Assembly: GCA_009801015.1 (NCBI GenBank)
Contig: VHZZ01008596.1
Span: forward strand, 8,286 to 34,087
Source: Silene noctiflora
Lineage: Eukaryota; Streptophyta; Magnoliopsida; Caryophyllales; Caryophyllaceae
Direction of reading: 5' to 3'
DNA: 25,802 nt
In this document: positions 9,844 to 17,542 of the stretch, in pieces
Position numbering within the stretch: position 1 is the first letter of the stretch
How the letters are laid out: each line of letters begins with the position of its first letter
The notes under the pieces: model-generated
The model's input: the letters and a program-made list of their open reading frames with translations, nothing else
Told to the model about the DNA's origin: nothing
Database searches by the model: none
Program-made: the position numbers and the translations under genes

Positions 9844-10392
9844 ATGGAGAACAGAAACTGGAGACCTTACAGAAGAAGTGAAGAATACCAGGAAGAGGAT
9901 GTATGGAATGTTATCAGAGATAACAGAGATGTCGGTATTAAGATTGACGAACCAAGAGCTCCTACATCTCCTCTTTCGATATCAAGGCGTCTTCCAAGCG
10001 CAGCGAGAATGATTCCAAGGTCCCACAAACACGAAAACCATGACAATGATGGGCGCATACTGGTGCAACAGCATTCTGCTCCTGTCAGCATTCCTGACTG
10101 GCCCAAGATTTACGGAAAAAGTCCGAAAAGGATGGATGACAGTTATCATCCTAATCATTATGGTAATAATTATAATGTTCATGTTCATGGTGGAGACGAA
10201 AGTGATGATGATTACGTCGATGATGATGCTGTAAATGACCCTAGATTGCCTCCACATGAATGGCTGGCAAAGAAGTATGCAAGGAGCAAAACTTCGTCGT
10301 TTTCGGTCTGTGAGGGAGCTGGAAGAACTCTGAAAGGAAAAGATCTCTGTAAGGTAAGGGATGCTGTTTTGTCTAAAACTGGTTTCCTTTGA
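9844..10392 (+). CDS. Senescence regulator S40 family protein (DUF584)
   Basis: A single exon encodes 182 residues from the ATG at 9844; the frame is open a little upstream but without an earlier ATG. The S40/DUF584 landmarks appear in order: acidic EEDVW (18-22), QQHSAPVSIPDW (75-86), an acidic Asp-rich stretch (118-128), PPHEWLAKK (136-144), SSFSVCEGAGRTLKGKDL (151-168) and a VRDAVLSKTGF end (171-181). The length and C-terminal signature are normal for the family. Members are small, partly disordered, often nuclear plant proteins induced in leaf senescence and stress; the biochemical activity is not known. Two His-rich patches (61-66 and 102-115) look lineage-specific. There are no introns, as is usual for the family. 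Neighbours are unrelated, so context adds nothing to function. Confidence 0.95.
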   Translation: MENRNWRPYRRSEEYQEEDVWNVIRDNRDVGIKIDEPRAPTSPLSISRRLPSAARMIPRSHKHENHDNDGRILVQQHSAPVSIPDWPKIYGKSPKRMDDSYHPNHYGNNYNVHVHGGDESDDDYVDDDAVNDPRLPPHEWLAKKYARSKTSSFSVCEGAGRTLKGKDLCKVRDAVLSKTGFL

Positions 10393-10734
10393 TCTTTGGC
10401 CTGTTGAAGCAGTGCAAATGTAATGGCTTAGGCAGCAGTATGTAGAAATTTGTTTATAGCTTTAGTATTGTATTGTATTGTATTTTAAATTTAATTTCGA
10501 CCCCAAAATCGTGTACCTCGATTATAATTTGTAATTGTAAATTTGTAATATATTAAAAATAATTGCGTTATTTAATCAAATATCTGTAAAGATAAAATTT
10601 ACGAACTTAATTTGCAGAAATTTAGCAGAAATTTGTTTTACAAGAGCTTTTTACGACTTGTGTTTATTTGTCATCGTAAATTTAGTAACCGAAAACGAAG
10701 TCAATTTTCTCTATAAAACTTGGGTTACCAATAA
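10393..10734. other. 3' flank of the S40 gene
   Basis: The 3' untranslated region contains a short (TATTG)n run at about 10467-10483 and AT-rich sequence with AATATATTAAAAATAA near 10547, where polyadenylation is likely. Nothing else is recognised. Confidence 0.4.
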
Positions 10735-10844
10735 CACAAATTCTCATGTGTGATGGACAAAATTCGTCACAAGCTACGTTAGACAAAAAGGCGAGTGAGA
10801 AAGAGTTGTGAGAGATTACAAGCTTGTGACCGTTATAAGCAAGA
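10735..10844 (+). mobile_element. MITE of the TTGTGACGGA family, copy 1
   Basis: It starts CACAAATTCTCATGTGTGAT and ends near CCGTTATAAGCAAGA. The same ends and the internal GGCGAGTGAGA and TTGTGAGAG words occur in the copies at 17944-18082 (same orientation) and 13291-13487 (opposite orientation). Terminal inverted repeats are of the type TTCTCxTTGTGACGGA and TCTTGCTTGTGACGG. The superfamily is unclear. Confidence 0.6.
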
Positions 10845-11285
10845 CGGACCGAATAAAGTCACCTACCATTCTACCAACCACCACCACACTACACAAAAAA
10901 TCAAGTGAATATGATGAGTTGATGACAAATGGTAAAATTTATCATCTTTTAAAATGTTTTAATCTTCTAAAAAGGCACACACATGAACAAAAAGTTGCTA
11001 AAGATCATCATTTGGAGCATTATCAAGTTGACAACAATTTCTCATGATGCACTCCCAAAAATAGACCATCATTCCATCACATGAGTCACAAATCTCATGC
11101 TTAGTGTTTTTTCATACCCAAATTCTCCGTTTCACACCCGGTTTAAATAACGATAAAAAAAAAGGTGATCGTAAGATATCACTAAGCATTTTTTTCGTAA
11201 AAAGTAAAAATAACTCTTTTTTCTAGACCTGTTATCCAATAATAATCACCGTTGACAACAATGAGTATCTCTTCGTCACAAGTAA
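10845..11285. other. Intergenic AT-rich stretch
   Basis: I see no gene, terminal repeats or clear regulatory site here. One open frame covers part of it but has no family character. Confidence 0.4.
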
Positions 11286-11796
11286 ACCTGTCAAACGGGT
11301 CGAGCTCGGGTCGGGTCAGAATACGGGTCGGGTCAGATACGAGTCGGGTCATACGGGTCACGAGTCGGGTTAGGGTCAGAATACGGGTCAATAAATAATT
11401 TCTAACGTTTTTTTTAAACTAAAAAAATATTTTTTAAAACCGTAAAACATATTTAAAATTAATATTTTAATCATATTCAATGTTTTATTAATTATATTGA
11501 CATAATTATTAAAATAAAGTTCTTTTAATAATCATTTCATTATTAAATATTATAAAAGTTATATAAAATTGACCTTTTAGTTGTATTTGAAATTTTAAGT
11601 AATAAAAAAAAAAAAATTTTAACCATTTTTTCAAATATAATATATAAATATTAATATTTTAATAAAATTTTTGATTTACCTTTAACCCAACGGGTCGGGT
11701 CTCGACCCTAAAATAACGGGTCATTTTGGGTTCGGGTCAAACGTGTCGCGGGTCGAAAAAACGGGTCAAACAGGTCGGGTCAAGTTTTGACGGGTC
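11286..11796. mobile_element. GGGTC-rich MITE-like element (about 510 bp)
   Basis: Two clusters of ACGGGTCGGGTC-type words (about 11296-11390 and 11690-11796) bracket some 300 bp of very AT-rich DNA. The outer edges are inverted: ACCTGTCAAA at 11286-11295 and TTTGACGGGT at 11786-11795. This layout suggests a nonautonomous DNA transposon with GC-rich ends. The GGGTC words run in the same direction in both clusters, so the long inverted structure is limited to the outermost bases. No target duplication was identified. Confidence 0.45.
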
Positions 11797-11920
11797 TAGT
11801 CACAAGTACTCTTAACCACAAAGTTTTGCTTCACACTCTCATAAATATCGATCTAACCCGTCACTACAAAATCAAAAGAACCGGTAAGCAACCATCACAT
11901 CAAACACACAAAATTACCCC

Positions 11921-11930
11921 ATAATATATA
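11921..11930 (+). promoter_or_regulatory. TATA box of the CASP-like gene
   Basis: ATAATATATA lies about 145 bp before the start codon and is followed by an ATG-poor leader with a TTTC microsatellite (about 12010-12032). Confidence 0.45.
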
Positions 11931-12009
11931 GTAATTGTGATTCCCCTTCACTAATTCCTCCAACCACTAAACTCCAAAATTAAACTTAAAATAACCTCAA
12001 AACCACCCT

Positions 12010-12032
12010 TTTTCTTTCTTTCTTTCTTTCTT
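12010..12032. repeat. (TTTC)n microsatellite in the CASP-like leader
   Basis: A run of about five TTTC/CTTT units lies some 45 bp upstream of the start codon, inside the presumed 5' untranslated region. Pyrimidine runs in plant leaders are common; length variation here could be polymorphic. Confidence 0.7.
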
Positions 12033-12074
12033 ACAAAATTTCTTAATCTTGAAGCATTAAACATTAACCAAATT

Positions 12075-14762
12075 ATGAGCAACCAAAATGAAAACCATAA
12101 TCATGATAACTCCAAAAATTCCATACCCAAATTAAAAATCATTGATTTTTCTCTAAGAATTACTATTATTCCTCTTAGTATTGCTTCATTATGTCTCACT
12201 GTTACAAATAATGAAGATAATCTTGATTATGGCAGCATCCATTTTTTCAACTTTCTTGGACTCAAGTAATTATCTTCTTCTTCTTCTTCTTCTAGCTTAT
12301 ACGTACATGTTTAAATGTTTTGTTTAAGTTGATTAGTTGCAATGGCGGAGTTATGGGAGGGCTAGCAGGGACTCTCGCTCCCACTGAAAGATGAAAATTC
12401 CCAAGTTTTGGTTAAATTTTTTGAATTTTCTTCGAATTTACCATATACCATTACCGGTTTGTCACCGGTAAATAAATTATACTTCTGATCTAGTACCACC
12501 AATATTATAAATAAACTCAATTTGAGTTTCGAAAGAAAAAAAATTAAAATCTACTCCCTCTTATCCGCTATTTTCTTCCCTATTTCCTAAAACGGATTAT
12601 TCAGGTTTTCTTTCCCTTTCTATTTTTGGTAACAATTTACTCTTATTTTATTCATCCCTCTCTCCTATCACAAACCCCACCCAACACTTTTACTCTTATT
12701 TTATTCATTCATCTCTCTTGTTACCAAACCCCACCAACTATTTTACTCTTATTTTATTCCTACCCCTCTACAATCCCTCAACCCCACATTTTCTTTTATC
12801 AATATAATACTCTCTCCCTTAATCTCCGTGCCCACTTGAAAGGGGAAGAAGATAGTGGATGGGAGGGAGTAACTTATATACTTTAATAAGCTTAGATAAA
12901 ATCTATGTTACTCGGATACTTCACTTTGCCGTATTCCGTATCCGATACGTATTTTGTCGGATATGATACGACACTTTGATACTTCATTTTAGACCAAAAT
13001 ATTGAAAATTTCACACAAAATAGCCGTATCAGATACTCCGTTACGTATTTTGTCGGATACGAGTAGACGAGTCCGGGTAACATAGGATGAAATACATATA
13101 TGCTCAAAAACAAATAAAGTTTGAGATAATAAACTCAGAAAAAATACGCAAATGCTCAAAAACAAATATACTTTGAGGTATTACATCATTCCATACGATG
13201 TATGTTCCTTTTTCGGTGTTTGTCACCGCTGAAAATTTTGGCCCTCTCTGGTACTGATTATTGTGTTAGTTACTTATGTGATAACAAAACATCTTGTTTG
13301 TGACGGATACTATCCGTCACACGCTGATGAAGGATAGTGTTTCTCTCACAGATAAGGCAAGTAGGAGGGTAAGTGGGAGAGAAATGAAGCACCACATGGA
13401 TAGTGAGACACTTGCATATTGTGAGAGGGGCATTATCCGTTTTCAGTTTGTGATGGATAGTGTCCGTCTTCAACGAGAATTTGTGATTTGATAATTGTAT
13501 GTTTTTATTGCAAGATATATGGTTTGCATTGCTGCCTTAGCTGCTGGATATGCTCTTATTGCTGCAATTTCAACTTGGATCAATTGTTTAGTTACCAAAG
13601 TTTGGATTTTCTTTATTTCTGATCAGGTTTGTTTCGCATCTCATAACGTCACTCGGAAATATACTATGTCACTCGTTTTATAACAATTTAATTAATGTTC
13701 TCTCAAAACGAGTGACAAACTGTATTTTAGAGGAACGATTTTTAAAAATAATGCTCAAAAATAAAATATTTGTCGTTTTGGGTCGGAATTAAAACTATTT
13801 GTTAAAATGCTGTCCACGTAGACTCGGAAATTCTCGAACTTGAGACACGGAGTAAACACGCCATTAATAATGACGTGTTTACTAATTTAGAGGTGTTCAA
13901 ATGCAGGCTTGGGCCGGACATGGGCCAAGCTCACATTTAATTTTTGGCCCACGAACAAGCGGATTAGCGGGTTCGGGACGAGTTAGTCGGCTGGGCCTTT
14001 TTATTTTACTTAAAATGCCTTGTCCGTACCCGCTTTTTTAGTAGGCGGGATGGGCCGGGTTCAATGGACGGGACGACCCATAAACAACTCTATTTACTAT
14101 TAAACATGAAAATGGAAATAAAATTATTTTGATGTAAACATGCCATTTCGAACTCTTTTCGATAATAATGTAAAATTAGTCGTCCTATGAATCGAATGTG
14201 ACATAGTATATTTGGTGGACGGATATTTTCTGAAAATATAAGTAAGCCAACTCTTTCTGTAGACCGATAATTATGTAAAATTCGTAGTCCTATGAATCAA
14301 ATGTGACATAGTATATTTAGTGCACGTATATCAAATACGTGTTTGGGTCAGACATTGTGATTTATAGCTTATAAAATCTTCCAATTTGTAGCTAAATTTC
14401 GAATTTTAGTCCCCTGGCGAAAAATCCTGGCTATGACACTTTCCACTACTAATAAGTAATAACAAACTTCGAAAATGGATTGATTTCTTGTTATGTTATA
14501 GGTAATGGCGTACCTAATGGTGACATCGGGCGCGGCCGGAGCAGAAATGTGGTACTTAGCGTATAAAGGAGATGTACAAGTCTCATGGAGTGAAGCTTGC
14601 TCTTCATATGGAATGTTCTGCAATAAGCTTAAACTTGCTTTAATTCTTCATTTCTTGGCTATGTTTTGCTTCTTTGTTTTGGCTATTATTTCGGCTTTTA
14701 GGGCTTTTAGCATGTTTGATCCGCCCCTTTCCAAAGATGTCGAAGATGATCAAAATACTTGA
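12075..14762 (+). CDS. CASP-like membrane protein, CASPL2D-like, three exons
   Basis: Exons are 12075-12265, 13515-13626 and 14502-14762 (stop TGA). Introns begin GTAATT and GTTTGT and end GCAAG and TATAG, and the phases match. The product has 187 residues, usual for CASP-like proteins (DUF588/MARVEL-like fold). Four membrane spans are visible at about 22-43, 65-85, 101-122 and 144-166, with both ends cytoplasmic. Arg28 in span 1 and Asp100 opening span 3 (FFISDQV) match the conserved Arg/Asp pair of the CASP family. The loop before span 4 has Cys133 and Cys141 ([11 protein letters not shown]). The C-terminal RAFSMFDPP motif points to the CASPL2 group, probably 2D, by recall. CASPs form plasma-membrane scaffolds such as the Casparian strip domain; the role of CASPL2 members is largely unknown. 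Both introns are stuffed with MITEs. Confidence 0.9.
12554..12869. mobile_element. Stowaway MITE in CASP-like intron 1 (316 bp)
   Basis: The left end CTCCCTCTTATCCGC and the right end GTGGATGGGAGGGAG are inverted repeats of each other, with TA on both sides (12552-12553 and 12870-12871). The interior is pyrimidine-rich with repeated TTTTACTCTTATTTTATTC segments (about 12632, 12688 and 12741). It lies wholly inside the intron and does not touch splice sites. Confidence 0.85.
12903..13085. mobile_element. MITE with CTATGTTACyCGGA ends in CASP-like intron 1
   Basis: The left end CTATGTTACTCGGATAC and the right end GTCCGGGTAACATAG are inverted repeats. Inside, ACGTATTTTGTCGGATA occurs twice (about 12946 and 13043). 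A related interior (TAAAATGAAGT next to GGATACGG and TCAATATTTT, in reverse complement) occurs at 19667 in ATG8 intron 4. This repeat type is frequent in eudicots; I do not assign a superfamily. Confidence 0.75.
13291..13487 (-). mobile_element. MITE of the TTGTGACGGA family, copy 2, in CASP-like intron 1
   Basis: It begins TCTTGTTTGTGACGGATA and ends CGAGAATTTGTGA, the reverse complement of the ends of the copies at 10735 and 17944, so it is inserted in the opposite direction. Internal words GTAAGTGGGAGAG and TTGTGAGAG match the other copies. It ends about 28 bp before exon 2, close to the branch-point region of the intron. Confidence 0.7.
13888..14092. mobile_element. hAT-like MITE in CASP-like intron 2
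   Basis: TAGAGGTGTTCAAATG on the left and AACAACTCTA on the right fit imperfect hAT-type terminal repeats, and the interior is full of GGGCC/GGGCCGGGTT words typical of such plant MITEs. Flanks TTTACTAAT (13878-13886) and TTTACTAT (14093-14100) resemble an eroded 8-bp target duplication. Confidence 0.65.
14149..14325. repeat. 105-bp tandem duplication in CASP-like intron 2
   Basis: CGATAATAATGTAAAATTAG at 14160 and CGATAATTATGTAAAATTCG at 14265 begin two copies that share CCTATGAATC and AATGTGACATAGTATATTT. The offset is about 105 bp. No function is apparent. Confidence 0.7.
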
Positions 14763-15215
14763 TTCATGTGTGTTTTGCAATATTGTGTCGATATGTTACG
14801 TGTTTGGTTTTACTGTTCATGTTAGTTGTCTTTAAATCATTTCGACAAGTATTCTTGTTGTAGACATGATATGGAGAATAAAGTTGATATTTGACCTATA
14901 GTGGTTAAAATGTGACTGAATTACTCACGAGTCGAATATATGAACTTTCATATGAGATTATGTCTTCTCGAGTCATGTTCTTTCACTCTAATAAGAAACG
15001 GCCGTAAAACTACTATGATTGATTTACCAATTTACATACAACTATGCATACTCGGAGATTTGCCCAGTGCATGTCAGTCCGCCTGTCCGAGGTTTCATGT
15101 AATCCAAAATGGCTGGAGACTTGGAGATTGATCAAACCGGCCTGTGTACATTGGACTCGGCCATGTCCAATAAGCAATTTATTTACGCCCAAAAAACTTG
15201 AAAAAAGTGATCATA
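14763..15215. other. 3' flank of the CASP-like gene
   Basis: The 3' untranslated region probably ends near 14877-14885, where GAATAAAG offers an AATAAA polyadenylation signal. Beyond it no gene is seen; short open frames near 14940-15130 have no family character. Confidence 0.45.
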
Positions 15216-15660
15216 AGGTAAGATTATCCGTTAGACTCTCTAAAGTCTTAAGACTCTGCCACATCAGCTTTTCACTCACTTTTATTATTTCTTTATTGTT
15301 CAGACTTACCTCAGGCTCAGCTCAGACTTTATACATTATCCGTTAGACTCACCTCAAACTCTACTTTTCTACTTTCCACTTAACTTACTTTTTTTTTTCA
15401 AAAAAAAAAAAAATGACACATGGTATCCATTAATTGGATACTTTTCACTCATAGTGGGGTCAAGACTCACCTAAAGTCTGAAGTTGAGTCTTGGAAAAAG
15501 TCTTAAGTTGAGTCTTGGATTTCCAAGACTCAACTTAAGACTTTGTCAAGACTTTTGTAGATTATTGGTAGTCTTGAGTGAGTCTTGTCTTAAGACTTAC
15601 CAAAGTCTTGTCTTAAGACTTATCAAAGTCTTGTCTCAAGACTACGAATAATCTTACCCT
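15216..15660. mobile_element. MITE with GGTAAGATTATCCGT ends (about 445 bp)
   Basis: GGTAAGATTATCCG at the left (from 15217) and GAATAATCTTACC at the right are inverted repeats. The interior is dominated by AGTCTTAAGACT and CAAAGTCTTGTCTTAAGACT words and contains a nearly perfect hairpin at 15497-15544. ATTATCCGTTAGACTC occurs both near the left end (15223) and internally (about 15336), suggesting an internal duplication or a nested copy. Confidence 0.65.
15497..15544. repeat. Perfect 23-bp inverted repeat with a 2-base loop
   Basis: The arm ending GAGTCTTGGA (to 15519) is mirrored by TCCAAGACTC (from 15522) and pairing extends perfectly for 23 bp. A transcript would fold into a very stable hairpin, the kind of MITE structure that can feed small-RNA production; this consequence is inference. 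Confidence 0.85.
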
Positions 15661-15822
15661 AATTTTGAATACAATTCTTGTATAAAATCGTTTTACATAA
15701 GTATTATTGCTAAATTAAGTGATTATTTATTTAAGAATTTCCACTAAGATAACTTTCTCCAATCACTACTTATCATAAGAAGGGCATAACGGTTTTTGTC
15801 ATACTATAATTTTACCAGTAGG

Positions 15823-15950
15823 TCTTCCGAGAGACTGTCTTCCACTAAATTTAGTGGGAGACATAACATGGAAAATAATTTTTAAATAACTTATTTCCCC
15901 ATCATGAGAGAGGTCTCTCAATAATGATATTGAGAGACCGTCTCTCCAAA
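15823..15950. mobile_element. Small MITE with GAGAGACyGTCT ends
   Basis: CCGAGAGACTGTCTTCC on the left and GAGAGACCGTCTCTCC on the right form imperfect inverted repeats around about 100 bp. An internal hairpin GTCTCTCAATA/TATTGAGAGAC (15913-15937) also occurs as an isolated palindrome at 9064-9088. Confidence 0.55.
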
Positions 15951-16060
15951 GTTTTTGTGTAATTTTACAATGTGATATTGCAAAACCGTTTTGCAGGAAG
16001 CTTTCAATTGAACTTATAAGAACTGAAATTAGAAAAAAACATGGTCTAAAATGTCAAGAA

Positions 16061-16147
16061 CTCAATTCAGTTCATTTTTTATTGCTTATAAATTCAGTTC
16101 AGTTTAGTTCAATTCAGTTCAGATCCATTCAGTTCAGTTCAGAGCCA
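16061..16147. repeat. TTCAGTTCAG short tandem repeat
   Basis: Words of the form (A)TTCAGTTCAG are repeated about eight times with small variations. It is a degenerate 5- to 10-bp satellite, possibly the end of a MITE. The 16148-17016 stretch that follows is AT-rich and gene-free apart from a GC-richer patch at about 16736-16780. Confidence 0.65.
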
Positions 16148-17016
16148 ATTTATATCCATAAGAACATAGTCTCAATAAAACCGAATAAATACTTATTTTA
16201 CTCATCAGTATTATTTTTCGTAGTTGCTCATTCATGGAGGAGTTTTACTCATTCATGGAATTTTTTTCATTATTTTTCCATAGTATGCCCTTTGCTTAAT
16301 TCTCTCTAATTTTCTTCCTCACAAAATTAATCAAATCTACAAAATTAATCAAATCCGTCAAATTATACAATTAGGGATGCTACTTCTTGTATCGATCAGG
16401 TAATAATCTTAATTACTCTAATTAAATTAGGGTTTGTTTAAACTAATTAAATTAGGGATAGATTAAATTAGGATTTCTAACGATCGGATAATTAAACTCG
16501 CAGTGCAACAAAATTAGTACTCCGTACATTAATTAATTACAATGAATTGAACATAACGTACACAGGTAAATCGCAACAAACCACAATAATTGTATATGAA
16601 TTACCCACGTTACGTATTGCATGTTTCAAATTTTTTTTTGATAATGTATGTTTCAGTTTTTTTTTTTTAAATTATTTTAGTATTTTTTTTTTAAAACTTC
16701 AGGACACGGGTTTAAAACTAGTTTGAGGAGGTCATCAATACCGGCGCAAGGGAGGCGACGGTGAAGGTAGTGGCTAATGTATGATGATAGTTAAAGTGAA
16801 AAAAGGGTAAACGGAGAAAAGAGAGATAGAGACTGAAAGAAGGGTATTAAAGTAAAATCATTAAAATAAAAGGGGTATTTTTGTCATTTATGTCCTTGAA
16901 TAAATAAAACTCGTACATAAATGAACACCAGCATTATTTTTTTTTAAATTATCTTTAAGATGAGACGATATTTCAAGAAACTCCTAAACCGACTCGAAAA
17001 ATATATTAAAAGAAAG

Positions 17017-17025
17017 TATAAATAT
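17017..17025 (+). promoter_or_regulatory. TATA box of the ATG8 gene
   Basis: TATAAATAT is followed about 30 bp later by the start of a C/T-rich leader (CTTTATCTCCATTGCC and on), a standard plant core promoter layout. Confidence 0.6.
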
Positions 17026-17138
17026 TATTAGTGGGTGTCCACTCTTTATCTCCATTGCCTCTTTAAATCAAGATCCTCTTGTACAAGCAAACCCTCTTTC
17101 CTTCTCTCAATCAATCCCTTTTCCTCTTTCTTCATCTT

Positions 17139-17517
17139 GTATGTTTTCCTTTTCTTGATTCTGTATCTTCAATTATTCATCGTCGAAATCCTAATTTTGT
17201 CATTTTCGATTTTAATTGTAGGTTTTGATCGATTTGCGAAACCCTAATTTTTTGAATTTCAGTTGATTTTGTAATTTGATTGAATTTGAAACCCTAATTT
17301 TTTGTATCTTAATTGATCTTGTAGTATTTTGTGAATTTCGATTGAACTTGTAGTTTGATCAAATTTGAAACCCTAATTTTGTAATTTCGATTGGGGAAAC
17401 CCTAATTTTTTGTAGTTTGATTAATTTCTGAAACCTTTATTTTGTGAATTGCGATTGGACTTGTGATTTGATTAATATTTGAAACCCTAATTTTGTGAAT
17501 TTTGATTGATCTTGTAG
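17139..17517 (+). other. Probable leader intron of ATG8 with telobox repeats
   Basis: The leader has a donor-like CTT/GTATGTTTT at 17139 and acceptor-like TTGTAG at 17517 (an alternative AG lies at 17541, next to the start codon). Between them the telobox AAACCCTAA occurs exactly five times (about 17238, 17288, 17368, 17397 and 17482) with one degenerate copy near 17430, each followed by TTTT and embedded in a loosely repeated TTGTAGTTTGATTAATTT context. Leader introns are common in plant ATG8 genes and teloboxes are bound by Myb-type and other factors; the regulatory role here is inference. Confidence 0.55.
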
Positions 17518-17542
17518 TTTGATTAATTTCTGAATTTTGAGC

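Noticed and set aside
9867..10257. Open frames on both strands inside the S40 gene
   Set aside because: They are shadows of the S40 coding frame, which alone carries family motifs.
11182..11391. Minus-strand frame rich in Thr-Arg repeats
   Set aside because: It is the translation of the GGGTC-rich repeat, not a gene.
11861..11880. CACTACAAAATC as a possible second CACTA terminus
   Set aside because: It has no subterminal repeats, shares no sequence with the end at 1373 beyond CACTACAAAA, and lies in the CASP-like promoter flank.
13294..13491. Open frames on both strands in CASP-like intron 1
   Set aside because: They coincide exactly with the MITE at 13291-13487, whose inverted ends create open frames.
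15044..15346. 100-codon open frame near the 15216 MITE
   Set aside because: It crosses the MITE boundary and uses repeat-derived codons such as the LSVRLSKV segment; no family resemblance.
17238..17490. Interstitial telomere remnant
   Set aside because: AAACCCTAA units are separated by 20-70 bp of other sequence rather than in head-to-tail 7-bp arrays, so these are teloboxes and not telomeric DNA.
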